From the NCBI RefSeq assembly GCF_003390325.1, contig NZ_QUOK01000001.1:310001-374000 (forward strand): DNA of 64,000 nucleotides. The letters are read 5' to 3'. Below, one piece after another: positions 26,131 through 36,598 of the stretch; positions within the stretch are counted from its first letter, which is position 1, and each line of letters starts with the position of its first letter. The notes under the pieces were generated by a model, which was not told the DNA's origin, ran no database searches, and worked only from the letters and a program-made list of their open reading frames with translations. Source of the stretch: Rhodohalobacter sp. SW132. Its GTDB lineage: Bacteria; Bacteroidota; Rhodothermia; Balneolales; Balneolaceae. The position numbers were made by a program, and so were the translations under genes.

Positions 26131-27380
26131 TTAATTATATTTTCGGATGCTGTAAAACCATCATTATCTTTTAAATACTCTGCTACAAACTGATGTCGCT
26201 GTGCTTGCATAACATCCTGTTTATTTAAAATCTGATCATCGATAAATTGAATTATTTCTGATGATCGATGGGCATGATAGTGTTGTTCAAAAGCCTTTTT
26301 ACCAAACTCGTGGAGCCGGCCAGATACGTTTTCATCACGCAATAAATAGAGAGGTGGCTTTGATGTTGACAAATACTCAACCATAAACGAAGAGCAATCG
26401 TGAATCAGAGCATCGGAGGTCAAAAACAAGCGGGTATAACCGGACTGTTCCAGCAAACCATTTTCCAATTTCTTCCAAAAATCATAATATGCATTTGTTC
26501 TTTCCTTACCCCATTCTTCATCCTTATAGAGCTTTTCTTTTAGCATTGGATGAGGTTTAAATGCTATTTGAATACGATCTGAATACTCCAGTGCAATATC
26601 CTGAAATACTTCATAATATTGTTTGAACGTAGAGTAGTCGAGGTCCTGTCCCTGCCCTTCAATCGTGTGATGCGGCGCCCATATTATTCGTTTATGATCC
26701 TTTAAAGGCCAGGGATCAGAATCATCGTTATCTGATGGATACAAAAAATCATCCAGTGGGGGATACCCGCTTACCACTACGTTATCCCCTCCATTTCGGG
26801 CATACATTTGAGCATACTGCTTATGAACTTCCGTCTCATAAAAATTACGCCATACCAGGTTGTGAAACGGACCATCATAATTTTTCTCTTCTTTTCCATT
26901 GGTGGTAAAAAAGTAAGGGACGTAGCAAGAGAGTGATTCAGTATAATGATGCAGTCGATATTCGTCCCTTGTGTAATCAAAGGGGACGGAATAAAAAACG
27001 ATGTCAGGATTCAGCGAACTCTTGATGTCTATCCAACGGTCATTCTCTTCATCATAGGTTTTAATGGCCTTGTATCCTTTCGACTGTATTTCTTCGAAGG
27101 TAACATTCATTTCCTCCAGCATATATTCACTACCTTCCCGCAAATAAGGACACACAAATACCACCGGCTCAAAAAACGGATCCTGCTCCATGAGCTGATA
27201 AAGTCGATTGTACTTCCAAACAGCTCTATGAATGACCTGAAAGCCTACGGTAATCACAGATTTATTTTTCAGCCTATCTAACACCTTGCAATAACGTTTT
27301 CTGTAAACCTTCATACGTTCTTCTACCGGTTCATCAAATATACTCTTTGCTTTCGCAGCCACCATTGCTTGTTGTGTCAT
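26094..27380 (-). CDS. CDP-glycerol glycerophosphotransferase-like (GT-B) transferase
   Basis: A 428-residue GT-B-fold protein whose C-terminal half carries the landmarks of the TagB/TagF family: WAPHHT near 225, AFKPHP near 270, and TSDALIHDCSSFMVEYLSTS near 325-345, equivalent to the SD-SS-xxxD/E donor-phosphate site. These enzymes transfer glycerol-phosphate, ribitol-phosphate or related CDP-linked phosphoalcohols to glycans. The N-terminal half (about 1-200) is diverged. It is coupled by 4 bp (ATGA) to the aminotransferase gene upstream. With a CDP-linked phosphoramidate route in the same operon, its donor could be a CDP-activated group; this is inference. Confidence 0.72.
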   Translation of the reverse strand: MTQQAMVAAKAKSIFDEPVEERMKVYRKRYCKVLDRLKNKSVITVGFQVIHRAVWKYNRLYQLMEQDPFFEPVVFVCPYLREGSEYMLEEMNVTFEEIQSKGYKAIKTYDEENDRWIDIKSSLNPDIVFYSVPFDYTRDEYRLHHYTESLSCYVPYFFTTNGKEEKNYDGPFHNLVWRNFYETEVHKQYAQMYARNGGDNVVVSGYPPLDDFLYPSDNDDSDPWPLKDHKRIIWAPHHTIEGQGQDLDYSTFKQYYEVFQDIALEYSDRIQIAFKPHPMLKEKLYKDEEWGKERTNAYYDFWKKLENGLLEQSGYTRLFLTSDALIHDCSSFMVEYLSTSKPPLYLLRDENVSGRLHEFGKKAFEQHYHAHRSSEIIQFIDDQILNKQDVMQAQRHQFVAEYLKDNDGFTASENIIKYIKSAIRAGGK

Positions 27381-28495
27381 ACCTTCACCTCCACGGTTTG
27401 ATAACTGCCCACTGCTTTAACCACTTTTTGAAGCTGTTTTTCATCCAAAACCGGGCTGATAGGCAGACTCACAACTTCTTTGTGCATCTGATTTGTGATG
27501 GGAAGATCACATTTATGCAACTCCGGGTATCCCTCCTGTTCATTAGGTGCAATGGGATAGTGGATGGAAGCCTCCACACCCTCCTCTTTCAAATGTCTTA
27601 TGAACTCATCTCTGTTTTTAACCCGCACCACGAATAAATGCCATACATGGGAAGCTTCATCTTTACATTTCGGGAGTTGCACTTCAGGATTTGAAATATT
27701 TTGCAAGTAAAAATTCGCAACCTCTTTGCGCTTCCTATTATCTGCATCCAACCCTTTCAGTTTAATGCGGAGTATGGCAGCCTGAATTTCATCCAAGCGA
27801 CTGTTAAAACCTTTGTACTTATACTTGTACTTCGTCTCACCGCCATAATTACTCAGTGCCCGACAACATTCGGCAAACTGAAAATTGTTGGTGCAGATCG
27901 CTCCACCATCACCCATTCCTCCCAGGTTTTTTCCCGGATAGAAACTAAACGCTGCTGCATCACCCAAACTACCAATTCGTTTTTCTTCATGATATGCCCC
28001 ATGAGCCTGGGCTGCATCCTCAACGAGCTTTAGGTCATATTTCCCACATAATTTACCGATTTTTTGGGAATGGGCATTTTGGCCGTACAGATGCACAATC
28101 ATAATAGCCTTTGTCTTACCAGTAATCTTCTTCTCTATCTGGTTGGGATCAATGTTATAGGTTTCAATATCGGGTTCAACCAGTACTGGTTTTAACCGGT
28201 TTTCCGTAATAGCCATAATTGAGGCAATAAAGGTGTTGGAGGGAACAATCACTTCATCTCCCTCTTCCATCTCTCCCATCACCATATAGGCCTGCAAGAT
28301 AATGCGCAACGCATCCAGTCCGTTTCCCACTCCTACCGTATGCCCCACGCCGATGTAGTCTGCATATTCCCTCTCAAACGCACCTACTTCTTTTCCCAAG
28401 ATGTACCAGCCAGACTTGACAACTCTTTTAATAGCATTTTCTATATCTTTTCCATATGGCTCATTAATATTTTTTAGATCCAAAAATTTAATCAT
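27377..28495 (-). CDS. DegT/DnrJ/EryC1/StrS sugar aminotransferase (FdtB/QdtB-like)
   Basis: A 372-residue PLP-dependent nucleotide-sugar aminotransferase. The PLP lysine is Lys189 in FSFYPGKNLGGMGDGG; VEDAAQAHGA near 158-167 and the GVGNGLDALRI motif near 55-65 are also typical. I place the start at 28495 (MIKFLDLKNINEP), which gives the family's normal N-terminus and an 8-bp ATGATTAA overlap with the upstream acyltransferase gene. The frame is open further upstream but encodes nothing conserved. Next to FdtA-like ketoisomerases it should aminate a dTDP-3-keto-6-deoxyhexose at C3, giving dTDP-Fuc3N or dTDP-Qui3N. Confidence 0.88.
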   Translation of the reverse strand: MIKFLDLKNINEPYGKDIENAIKRVVKSGWYILGKEVGAFEREYADYIGVGHTVGVGNGLDALRIILQAYMVMGEMEEGDEVIVPSNTFIASIMAITENRLKPVLVEPDIETYNIDPNQIEKKITGKTKAIMIVHLYGQNAHSQKIGKLCGKYDLKLVEDAAQAHGAYHEEKRIGSLGDAAAFSFYPGKNLGGMGDGGAICTNNFQFAECCRALSNYGGETKYKYKYKGFNSRLDEIQAAILRIKLKGLDADNRKRKEVANFYLQNISNPEVQLPKCKDEASHVWHLFVVRVKNRDEFIRHLKEEGVEASIHYPIAPNEQEGYPELHKCDLPITNQMHKEVVSLPISPVLDEKQLQKVVKAVGSYQTVEVKV

Positions 28496-29252
28496 GGTTC
28501 TTCCATTTATCATAACCAATTCCTTCCCATGGCATGCCTCTTTCAAAATTATAAGGCCATGGATAGTGACTATTTTCATCTTCTCTTGATTTAATTTCTC
28601 GTACATCTTTGACAATTTTTGCTGGACTACCAATTGCCAATTTGTAATCACCAATATCCTTGCCAACTAAACTTCCAGCACCTATCAAACAATGTTTTCC
28701 AATTTTAATATCTGGTAGTAACACTGAGTAGACTGCTATCTGAGTATAATCATCCACAGTGGGTCCCATACATAAATCTGAGGGCGGGGTTGGATCATTT
28801 GTAAAAACAACGTAAGGATATATGAATACATAATTTCCGATTTTTGATTCCTGTCCAATATGTACGTTGCTATGAAGCCATGTATAATTCCCTATTTCCA
28901 GTTTTCCTTGTAAATCACATAAAGTTCCTATTCTACAGTTATCACCAATTACTGATTCTTCCCTTATTGTTACTCTATGTCCTGTAGAGAGATTTTTTCC
29001 TATTTTACACCCACAATAAATTATGCTTTTACTTCTTATCAATGCTCCTTCGCCGATAAAAGTTGTAGCGTTTACATATTCCTCATTTGTGTAGTAATCA
29101 TTTATTGGCTCTCCAATTGCACAACCATCTGCAACGATAGAGTTATCACCTATATGAGCATTATCATAAATGGAAGAATTATCCCCAATTTTTACATTTT
29201 TACCTATTTTGGCTTTATCACTAATGAATACATTTCTACCCTCGAATTTCAT
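28488..29252 (-). CDS. Left-handed beta-helix acyltransferase (sugar N-acyltransferase, FdtC-like)
   Basis: A 254-residue hexapeptide-repeat protein. Imperfect [LIV]-G-x4 repeats run from about residue 8 to 230 (KIGKNVKIGDNSSIYDNAHI at 15-34, later IGKHCLIGAGSLVGKD and AIGSPAKIVKDV), the left-handed parallel beta-helix of trimeric acyltransferases. Enzymes of this type acetylate or acylate the 3-amino group of dTDP-3-amino-3,6-dideoxyhexoses, which is the step expected after the aminotransferase encoded directly downstream. Base composition is noticeably AT-richer than its neighbours, which suggests recent acquisition. Confidence 0.82.
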   Translation of the reverse strand: MKFEGRNVFISDKAKIGKNVKIGDNSSIYDNAHIGDNSIVADGCAIGEPINDYYTNEEYVNATTFIGEGALIRSKSIIYCGCKIGKNLSTGHRVTIREESVIGDNCRIGTLCDLQGKLEIGNYTWLHSNVHIGQESKIGNYVFIYPYVVFTNDPTPPSDLCMGPTVDDYTQIAVYSVLLPDIKIGKHCLIGAGSLVGKDIGDYKLAIGSPAKIVKDVREIKSREDENSHYPWPYNFERGMPWEGIGYDKWKNHD

Positions 29253-29269
29253 ATCTAATACCTCACTTA

Positions 29270-29734
29270 CTAATTAATTTCTTTGAATTTTAAATACCCA
29301 TCTTTTTTTCTGATATAATCATATTCATCATACAAAGACGAAGCCAACACCAAACAAGTTGCCCCGGAAGAAAAATTATCCAGTTCACGCCATAAACCCG
29401 GCGGCAAATACAAGCCGTAATAGGGCTGCGACAAACTGTAGGTTCTTTTGGTAGTACCATCATCCACTTTTATTTCAAAGCTGCCGCTTACCGCCACAAA
29501 AAGCTGTTCTAACTCTTTATGAGCATGGGCCCCTCTTCCTTCTCCACCGGGAATGTCGTACAGGTAATACACTCGTTTAATTTCAAAGGGAATAATCCCT
29601 CCTCCATTATTGATAGGAGTTATATGCCCCCCTTGAGTTTTCAATTTAGGCAAGTCGAGAAGTGTACAGTCATATACAGAAGTGTTTTTTGCTTCTTCAA
29701 TTTTTGATTTGGTTTTGGATATCACATCAAACAT
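29270..29734 (-). CDS. WxcM/FdtA-like dTDP-sugar 3,4-ketoisomerase (paralogue 2)
   Basis: A cupin-fold protein of 154 residues when started at 29734. That start gives an 8-bp ATGTTTGA overlap with the upstream gene, like other junctions here; a longer frame begins at 29755. It has the FdtA/QdtA/WxcM motifs: IPFEIKRVYYLYDIPGGEGR, GAHAHKELEQLF (active-site histidines), SGSFEIKVDDG and YYGLYLPPGLWREL. The family converts dTDP-4-keto-6-deoxyglucose to the 3-keto isomer used by the aminotransferase encoded downstream. Its intact HAHKELEQ motif makes it the better candidate of the two paralogues for the active isomerase. Confidence 0.85.
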   Translation of the reverse strand: MFDVISKTKSKIEEAKNTSVYDCTLLDLPKLKTQGGHITPINNGGGIIPFEIKRVYYLYDIPGGEGRGAHAHKELEQLFVAVSGSFEIKVDDGTTKRTYSLSQPYYGLYLPPGLWRELDNFSSGATCLVLASSLYDEYDYIRKKDGYLKFKEIN

Positions 29735-30128
29735 ATAGCCCCTGATAGGTTTCAAAATTTCTTATGTAATCCTCTTCTGAATAGATATGATCTGATGCGT
29801 GAAGCGACAGAGAGTTGGTAGAAAAATTCTCCAGGTGCCTCCAATTTTTAGCCGGCACAAATAGGCCATAATAGGATCGGTTAAGGTGAAATTTTTCTTT
29901 TCTACCGTTAGGATGAGTTACCACCACATCAAAACTTCCGCTCAGTGCAACAATAAATTCTTGCTGATTGTAATACGCATGCCCGCCGCGTGTTTCTCCC
30001 CCGGGAACGTCATAGGTCCAGAATACCCGCTCTATTTCAAATGGAATCTGGTTTACATCTTCGAAGAACGTGAGATTACCACGTGGGTCTTCCATTTTTG
30101 GGAGATTGATGATTTTAACCAAACTCAT
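29727..30128 (-). CDS. WxcM/FdtA-like cupin (paralogue 1)
   Basis: A 133-residue cupin of the same family as the next gene: [28 protein letters not shown] and [18 protein letters not shown]. The catalytic segment reads [11 protein letters not shown] where functional ketoisomerases have GAHAHKxLxQ, so one active-site histidine is missing. It may catalyse a different isomerisation (QdtA versus FdtA stereochemistry), act as a partner subunit, or be inactive. Tandem WxcM-like pairs occur in other O-antigen clusters. It overlaps rfbA by 14 bp. Confidence 0.8.
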   Translation of the reverse strand: MSLVKIINLPKMEDPRGNLTFFEDVNQIPFEIERVFWTYDVPGGETRGGHAYYNQQEFIVALSGSFDVVVTHPNGRKEKFHLNRSYYGLFVPAKNWRHLENFSTNSLSLHASDHIYSEEDYIRNFETYQGLYV

Positions 30129-31002
30129 GGACCACCTCCTTGATTAATAAATTCTCCAGGTATTTCCCATATCCGCTTTTTTTGAATTCTTTTGCTGATT
30201 GCATTAGCTCGTCGTCCGAGATCCACCCATTTCGCCAGGAGATCTCCTCCGGACAGGCTATTTTCATACCCTGCCTGTTTTCGATGATCTGAACAAACTG
30301 TGCTGCCTCCAGCATCGCCTCATGCGTACCTGTATCCAGCCAGGCATATCCCCGGCCTAAAATCTGTACTCTAAGCAAACCCATGTCGAGGTACGCATTG
30401 TTTACCGAAGTAATCTCAAGCTCTCCCCGATCAGAAGGCTCCACATTTTTGGCGATTTCAATTACCTGATTATCGTACATATAGAGCCCGGTTACCGCGA
30501 GGTTACTTTTTGGATTCTCCGGTTTTTCTTCAATGGATATTGATTTACTGCTTTCGTCAATTTCTACCACACCAAACCGTCCGGGGTCTTGTACCTGATA
30601 GCCAAAAACAGTGGCTCCGTTCAGGGTTTTTACACTTTCTTTCAGTTTAGAAGAGAATCCTTGCCCATAAAAAATATTGTCACCCAGCACTAAACAGACA
30701 TCTTCATTGCCTATAAAATCTTCGCCTATGATGAAGGCTTGAGCCAAACCATCGGGCGATGGCTGTACTTTATAGCTGAGATGAACTCCCCAGCAGGAGC
30801 CATCTCCCAGTAATCGCTGAAAAGAAGCCGAATCCTCAGGCGTTGTAATAATCAGAATATCACGTATACCCGCCAGCATTAATACCGATAGCGGGTAATA
30901 GATCATCGGTTTATCGTAAACAGGCATCAACTGTTTAGAAATCCCTTTTGTAACCGGATACAACCGGGTTCCGCTTCCGCCTGCTAAAATGATTCCTTTC
31001 AT
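30115..31002 (-). CDS. rfbA: Glucose-1-phosphate thymidylyltransferase
   Basis: A 295-residue RmlA/RfbA enzyme that makes dTDP-glucose from dTTP and glucose-1-phosphate, the first step of dTDP-deoxysugar synthesis. The N-terminal [11 protein letters not shown] (residues 8-18), [19 protein letters not shown] (24-42), [11 protein letters not shown] and [19 protein letters not shown] are all canonical. The dTDP-glucose 4,6-dehydratase (RfbB) that must follow is not in this window, so the pathway depends on a copy elsewhere. It starts 3 bp after the giant glycosyltransferase gene ends. Confidence 0.95.
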   Translation of the reverse strand: MKGIILAGGSGTRLYPVTKGISKQLMPVYDKPMIYYPLSVLMLAGIRDILIITTPEDSASFQRLLGDGSCWGVHLSYKVQPSPDGLAQAFIIGEDFIGNEDVCLVLGDNIFYGQGFSSKLKESVKTLNGATVFGYQVQDPGRFGVVEIDESSKSISIEEKPENPKSNLAVTGLYMYDNQVIEIAKNVEPSDRGELEITSVNNAYLDMGLLRVQILGRGYAWLDTGTHEAMLEAAQFVQIIENRQGMKIACPEEISWRNGWISDDELMQSAKEFKKSGYGKYLENLLIKEVVHEFG

Positions 31003-31004
31003 AA

Positions 31005-34000
31005 TTAACGGGCTTTGTCAAGTACGGTTAACAGTCGCTGAGTATAGCTATCAACACTAAAATCTCTTTTAATGATCTCCCGGCCATGGTCAGCAATTTT
31101 TTGAATATCAAGGGTTGAACTCTGTAAGTGATTGGCAAGACCTTCTCCATCTATTCCAACAAATGAGATCCCTTTATCTGCACCAAAAACCTCATCTAAT
31201 AGTGAAGAGTAGTCAGAAATTATAGCCGCTCCACTGGTCATTGCACTCCGTACTCGGCCGTGAACTACATCAGGATAAGTAGGATTGGAATTCAGCACCT
31301 GTTTGGATTGCAGATAGAGCTGATCCAGACGATCATTGCTTACCTCGCCAATCCAGTTGATATTCTTGTTTTTAAGTTTTGGAAATAACTTTTTCAGTTC
31401 AGCTGAAGCCGTGATCACAATTTTCTTGTCGGAATCAATGTGTTTTAACCCATTGAGTAATCGAATTCTTCGCTCTTTTCGAATATGCCAATCTACTGTA
31501 CTTACAACCGAGAGCCATGCCTGGTCTTCCTTGCGTTGTACTCCCTGAAACTCATAATCTACACCTGTATGTTCTTTCAGTTTTTGCAAAAAGATTTCGA
31601 AAACACTCCCTGAATAATCAGTTAAAGCAGATTCATACATATCCAATCCAACTTTCTTCGCCTTATTTCCAAACCTGGACAAATCTTTAGAAATCGTTGT
31701 TTGATTGGCTACATGTTTATGAAGCCCAAGCGGGACTAATAGTTCTATTTCACGATCCTGCGTTAAGGGCACTTTTTTAAGCGAGGCATTATTTGTGATA
31801 GCAGGTAGCCTGTCTATAACCTTAACTTCATTTTTACCTTTAAATATCAGATCATACTCATTTTTAATCGACTTACAGCCGGTTATGAGTGTTACATTTT
31901 TACCTGCGTTGTGCAACCTGCTCCACATGAATTGGGTGTAGGGATGATCCCCAAGGTAGCCAGTCACCTTCTTATCCAGAAGATCGTACAAATTCCCATT
32001 CAGATTCATATCTGCCTGAACACGTAAATCGTATCCCATAGCCCCTGAATAGATTGCCACGGTAGGATCTGCTGAAGCCTTAACTAATTCTTTCACATAA
32101 TTACCTTCCTGAGCACAAACGAAATCAGTACTGAAGCCTTGATCTCTAAAACTTTTCGATAAACGCTGTGCAAATTTAACATGTATTCCATGTGCTCCTC
32201 CCTTAATACCCGGCAGAACCAAAAGAATCTTTTTCAGTTTACCAGATCTATCTTTAGCATTACCGATAGTTTCAAATCTATTTGGTTCAGAATTTGAGTC
32301 AATAACTTCTTCTGATACACCCTGTATACTTTCGATATATTTTTCCGGAGCTATACTCCGTTTGGTTAGTTCTATCACCTCCACATTCCCCTCCAACAAC
32401 TCCAGCATCTTCTTCTCCTGCGAACCACTCAGGTAGGTGCTCAGATCCTTTAGTGAGATCCACGCCTCTACAGTTCGGACGGTGAGCCAGTTTTTAAATT
32501 CTGTTTTGATCTCTGTGCGGTCCTGTTCCAGCAAGGGGGGCAGAAATGGAAGTTTCACCTCCATGTTTTTCTGGCCCAGCTTGGTGGTTTCCATCAGTTT
32601 TTGCATCACCTCTACCGCTTGTCCCCGCTTGCCGAGAGCATTGAGTACGCGTGTAAGTGTAAATGTCACCTCGGCACCATTCTCTCCACTGTTGTAGAGC
32701 TGAACAAGCTGTTGTGCGGCTGCAAGCAACCAAACCCCTTTTCGGCTGCGGCTCTCTTTGTTGCCGACTTCCTCTTTTTCCGCTGCACAGAGGTAGTTAA
32801 GTGCCGACAGATAGGTTTGATTTTGCGGTGACAGGCTCTTCTTCTCCCAATCTGCCAGGATATGTTTGGCCCATGGGAATTCACTGATCACACCTTTCCA
32901 AACCCCGGCTTCGGGTTCTTCCGGTGTATAACTTTCATCATGAATCCATCCTTTTTCGGATAACTCCTGAATGGTTTCCGGCTTTAGCGCGATCAGGTTC
33001 TGCAGATAAGGATCAAGCCCTGTAGCCGCTTCAAACGGTGTGAGCAGCCTGGGCCCCGGAATGTATTCATATAGTGTGTATCCCAACTCACTGAATTGAT
33101 CAACAAAAGCGGAATTGTTCTTACGATTTTCTCCCATCGCAAGAAGAACCACCGGGCTGTTTTCACTCAGAACCGTTTTGGCACCTTCGATGGCAGCGGC
33201 TTCGTGGCCGTTCAGATCCAGTTTTACCAGATCGATCTTGGGTTCCCCTTCAAACGCCCACCAGCTGTCGAGCGTAATCGCAGAAACCTTGTTTTCACCA
33301 TTTTCATACAGACGATTCAATTCAGGTGTTTCTCCCTCAATCCAGGATCGTTTTCCCGGTTTATTGGAGATAGCTTTTCCGAGCACAGTCAGGTTTTGAA
33401 ACCCATTTTCAATCTTACTTGTCTCCAGATAGTGTCTGGAGAGATCACCCGGTTCAAATGCATACACATGACCCGTTTTGCCAACAACTTTGGCTGCCGG
33501 CAGAGCGTACACTCCAAAACATGCACCTGCATCCACTACGTTCATCCCTTCTTTGAGGTATTCACGAACAAAGTCGTGCTCGGTTTCGTACCACTGTTCC
33601 TGTTCCAGAAAGACGTAAGGAGTCAGCAGTTTCAGGTCGGGAGGCGTGCAGACCGTTACGCCATCTTTTGTTTCAATTTTATAAATCTCGGGCTGAGACG
33701 TTTTTTCTTCAGGCTTCTCAACCTCTTCGTTCAGGTTATTCACCTTAGAATGGCCATTTGCTGATCCATTCCGGTGAACCCCATTTTCCGCAAGAGATGA
33801 TTGCAATTCATCACTATCATCCGAGTCGGCCCGAATTTCTGCTTCAAGCTGATCAAGCTGCTTCAAGAGATCATCTGAATTATCCTTGCCTTTAGATATT
33901 TCGGTGATTTTATTCAGATCTTCACCCGAAATCGGTTCAATATCAATATGATCTTTCCAGTTCTCTTCTCCCTGCTCATATCCATCTACCCACTGATTCC

Positions 34001-36041
34001 AAACAGCGCGCATCGCTTTACCAAGATGGGCTCCGAAGCGTTTTCCATCGGTCAGGAGTGAATTTTCTACTTTTTCGCGGAGACTATTTCTGAGTTCAGT
34101 AAGTGCATCAAGATCTGTAGTAAGTTCCACAATTTTATCAGCGTACTGCTCCCATGTATCCACGACAAGGTCAGGAAGACCGGCGTTGATCAGGTGAGTC
34201 GTGGAATGGCGACCCGCAAATGTCGGCCCCGGTTTGGTTACCACAGGAACGCCCATCCAGAGCGCCTCGCAGGTAGTGAGCCCGCCTGAGTACGGCCAGG
34301 GGTCGAGGGCAATATCTACTTCATTATATTTATCCAGAAGCTCATCGTGGGGTGAAGCGCCTTCAAAAATCAGTCTTTCCCTCTCAATTCCACATGTCTT
34401 CATCGTTTCGATGATACGTTCGCGCAAGGCTTCTGTATCGTACTGCTTACTCTTCAAAAAGAGGCGGCTTTCAGGAACACGGTTCATCACATCGGCCCAC
34501 TGCTCTAAAATTTCATTATTTACTTTTGATGGATTGTTGAAACATCCAAACGTGATATATCTATTCTTCTTTGCGGGCAGCTCTTTCACATCCGGCGCAT
34601 ACTCCGGCGGCATGAAGCAGATATAGTCATCCGGCATCCGCACCAATTTTTCGGTGTAAAATTCCTCTTCGCCTTTTGGCGTCTCATAATGGTCTGTCAG
34701 AAGGTAATCGACCGACTTCAGACCGGTTGTATTAAACAGTCCTCCCACCCATTTTATAATGATCGGCGCCGGTTCAAGCGCAACGGTTTTCAGGCGCGTA
34801 TCTGCCGAGTGGCCGGAAAGTTCGACCAGGATATCGATCTCATCCTCGCGAATCATCCGCGCGATCACTTCATCGTTATAGCCAATTACCGGCTGCCATT
34901 TTGTTGCTACTTCATGAATTCTTTTCGTTATCTGATCATACTTATTGTTTGCAGTGTAGCAATAGACCTCAAACTGGTCCAATGGCAGATTTTCAAGCGC
35001 TTTTGTAATCATCCATCCAACTGGGTGCGTTCTGAATCCACCGGAAATGAATCCAAGGCGAAGTTTTTTGTCGCGGCTCATATCAAACGGAACAGGCCGT
35101 TCCGGATTCTCTTTCGGTGCAAAGTGCTGATCCCACAACGTATGCGCCTCAAAAATCTCCTCACGAGTGCGTTCGGGATTGTAATGAATACCCATCAAGT
35201 AATTTGAAAGCGATTCAAAGGAGTCTGGCTGATCTTCAAAGGCAATCATATAATGCTTTTCTGATTCATCAAACCGGCCAAGCTCCTGCAGGCAAAGCGC
35301 GTAGTTTACACGAATACCACCTACCTTCGGGAAATCCTTAACCAGTTTTTCATACAGATCAATAGCACTATCATAGTTGCCGATCAGCTTGTAGTGTTCA
35401 GCCAGAGAAACCCGGGCCAGAAGGTGAAGAGGCTCATCGTTTAATACCGTATATATATGTTCTTCGGCTTCTTCAAATCGCTTCACTTTTTGCAAAACGC
35501 CGGCCCTGGCCAGATGTGCATCATGAAAATTCGCGTCCACCTTTATAGCAATATCAAACAGTTCTAAAGCCTTATCTATATCTCCCTGATCATTATATAT
35601 TTCCGCGATGCGATAGGCTACACTTGCACTTTTGGGATCCAGCTGGTTAGCTTTTTGAAAGCATTTCAGAGCTTCATCCAGCTTTGCCTGTGCACGGTAG
35701 ATTGATCCAAGATGCAGCCATCCTTTAAAAAAATCCGGCTTCTTTTGCAGTGCTGTTTTTTCGAATTCTTCCGCCAGTTCAAAATTCTCGAGATTAAAAT
35801 AACAAAGGGATATCGAATGGTGGGTTTCTGGCTGATCAGCCCCCTGTTCCACAGACTCATTCAAAAAACCAAGTGCCGTTTGATACTCCTTTTTCTGTAA
35901 AAAGGCGATTCCGCAGTAATGATATACCGGCCATGGTGCATTTTTTCTTTTCACAAGAGGCTGCAATACTTTCATCGCCTCATCCGGATTCGGTTTCTCT
36001 TGGTTCAGTAACGCCTGGGCACGGGCAAGTTGTAGTTTCAA
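31005..36041 (-). CDS. Giant TPR-OGT(GT41)-FkbM methyltransferase-glycosyltransferase fusion
   Basis: A 1678-residue protein. Residues 1-290 are TPR repeats. Residues ~325-680 are a GT41 O-GlcNAc-transferase/SPINDLY domain with its hallmarks: [16 protein letters not shown] (catalytic His), [26 protein letters not shown], and [19 protein letters not shown] with [14 protein letters not shown]. An acidic linker follows. Residues ~820-960 are an FkbM-type SAM methyltransferase ([31 protein letters not shown]). Residues ~960-1260 are helical and unassigned. Residues ~1270-1678 are a GT-B domain ([38 protein letters not shown]). GT41 enzymes glycosylate Ser/Thr of proteins, so flagellin is a natural target given the neighbours. 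It heads the leftward glycan operon. Confidence 0.9.
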   Translation of the reverse strand: MKLQLARAQALLNQEKPNPDEAMKVLQPLVKRKNAPWPVYHYCGIAFLQKKEYQTALGFLNESVEQGADQPETHHSISLCYFNLENFELAEEFEKTALQKKPDFFKGWLHLGSIYRAQAKLDEALKCFQKANQLDPKSASVAYRIAEIYNDQGDIDKALELFDIAIKVDANFHDAHLARAGVLQKVKRFEEAEEHIYTVLNDEPLHLLARVSLAEHYKLIGNYDSAIDLYEKLVKDFPKVGGIRVNYALCLQELGRFDESEKHYMIAFEDQPDSFESLSNYLMGIHYNPERTREEIFEAHTLWDQHFAPKENPERPVPFDMSRDKKLRLGFISGGFRTHPVGWMITKALENLPLDQFEVYCYTANNKYDQITKRIHEVATKWQPVIGYNDEVIARMIREDEIDILVELSGHSADTRLKTVALEPAPIIIKWVGGLFNTTGLKSVDYLLTDHYETPKGEEEFYTEKLVRMPDDYICFMPPEYAPDVKELPAKKNRYITFGCFNNPSKVNNEILEQWADVMNRVPESRLFLKSKQYDTEALRERIIETMKTCGIERERLIFEGASPHDELLDKYNEVDIALDPWPYSGGLTTCEALWMGVPVVTKPGPTFAGRHSTTHLINAGLPDLVVDTWEQYADKIVELTTDLDALTELRNSLREKVENSLLTDGKRFGAHLGKAMRAVWNQWVDGYEQGEENWKDHIDIEPISGEDLNKITEISKGKDNSDDLLKQLDQLEAEIRADSDDSDELQSSLAENGVHRNGSANGHSKVNNLNEEVEKPEEKTSQPEIYKIETKDGVTVCTPPDLKLLTPYVFLEQEQWYETEHDFVREYLKEGMNVVDAGACFGVYALPAAKVVGKTGHVYAFEPGDLSRHYLETSKIENGFQNLTVLGKAISNKPGKRSWIEGETPELNRLYENGENKVSAITLDSWWAFEGEPKIDLVKLDLNGHEAAAIEGAKTVLSENSPVVLLAMGENRKNNSAFVDQFSELGYTLYEYIPGPRLLTPFEAATGLDPYLQNLIALKPETIQELSEKGWIHDESYTPEEPEAGVWKGVISEFPWAKHILADWEKKSLSPQNQTYLSALNYLCAAEKEEVGNKESRSRKGVWLLAAAQQLVQLYNSGENGAEVTFTLTRVLNALGKRGQAVEVMQKLMETTKLGQKNMEVKLPFLPPLLEQDRTEIKTEFKNWLTVRTVEAWISLKDLSTYLSGSQEKKMLELLEGNVEVIELTKRSIAPEKYIESIQGVSEEVIDSNSEPNRFETIGNAKDRSGKLKKILLVLPGIKGGAHGIHVKFAQRLSKSFRDQGFSTDFVCAQEGNYVKELVKASADPTVAIYSGAMGYDLRVQADMNLNGNLYDLLDKKVTGYLGDHPYTQFMWSRLHNAGKNVTLITGCKSIKNEYDLIFKGKNEVKVIDRLPAITNNASLKKVPLTQDREIELLVPLGLHKHVANQTTISKDLSRFGNKAKKVGLDMYESALTDYSGSVFEIFLQKLKEHTGVDYEFQGVQRKEDQAWLSVVSTVDWHIRKERRIRLLNGLKHIDSDKKIVITASAELKKLFPKLKNKNINWIGEVSNDRLDQLYLQSKQVLNSNPTYPDVVHGRVRSAMTSGAAIISDYSSLLDEVFGADKGISFVGIDGEGLANHLQSSTLDIQKIADHGREIIKRDFSVDSYTQRLLTVLDKAR

Positions 36042-36093
36042 AACAGTTCGGTTTGATCGGTTAAATGTTCCGCAATTCTTTCAATCCATCTAT

Positions 36094-36109
36094 TACAATG
36101 ATTGTGCCG
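36094..36109 (-). promoter_or_regulatory. Sigma-54-like -24/-12 site before the glycan operon
   Basis: On the minus strand CGGCAC-AATCA-TTGTA, against the consensus TGGCAC-N5-TTGCA. The GG and the spacing fit; the -12 GC is GT. It would start transcription about 40 nt before the giant glycosyltransferase ATG. A sigma-54 activator gene is 3.5 kb away. Confidence 0.35.
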
Positions 36110-36531
36110 CATGATGCTTTATCCTTTAAGGGCTCTCCTAATCGGCTCTTGCACTCTTTCGCATCTATATTGAAATGGTTCGATCAGGTATTGATCATTG
36201 ATTGAACGACATATTTTTCCACCTCTGACAAAAATTTTCCGCTATTGAGCCTGCCCTGTCACGTTGCGCTCACTTTATCCGGTTTGACGATTCACCATAT
36301 CAAGCCGGTTCATCACTATTCTGATTTTTATCTGGTTTGATGATTGTTCCCTCCCTTTTTACATACCTGATCTACCTGATCTATAGGTACTCTCTCCCAT
36401 CCTTTATTTATTGACACCACGGTTGCTGCCGATAACCAGACTATGGCAATTGGTTGTTCAATCCTTATATCAAGCAGCTAAACAGCATTAAAAGAGAAAT
36501 ATTATAAGTTTCTCATAAACCCTTAACCTGC

Positions 36532-36558
36532 TTAATCTTTTTTTCACTAAGACGATAA
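36532..36558 (+). promoter_or_regulatory. Sigma-28 (FliA) type promoter of fliS-fliD
   Basis: TTAATCTT - 11 bp - GACGATAA on the plus strand, the same box layout as the three flagellin promoters. It would give a leader of about 33 nt to the ATG at 36599. Late (FliA) expression of filament chaperone and cap genes is the rule in flagellar systems. Confidence 0.65.
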
Positions 36559-36598
36559 ATGGATCAAACAGTGGGTTTTCCACTATTTATATGAACTT

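Larger units (their letters stand above)
36042..36598. other. 557-bp divergent spacer between glycan operon and fliS
   Basis: No gene is seen. It contains a sigma-54-like site for the leftward glycan operon (36094-36109) and a sigma-28-like site for fliS (36532-36558). The middle part holds short degenerate repetitions (ATCTACCTGATCTATAGG; CCGGTTTGACGATTCACC versus CTGGTTTGATGATTGTTCC) without an obvious role. Confidence 0.6.

Noticed and set aside
27377-28666. Longer aminotransferase start at 28666
   Set aside because: The additional 57 residues lie inside the acyltransferase gene and are unconserved; starting at 28495 gives the normal family N-terminus and an 8-bp overlap.
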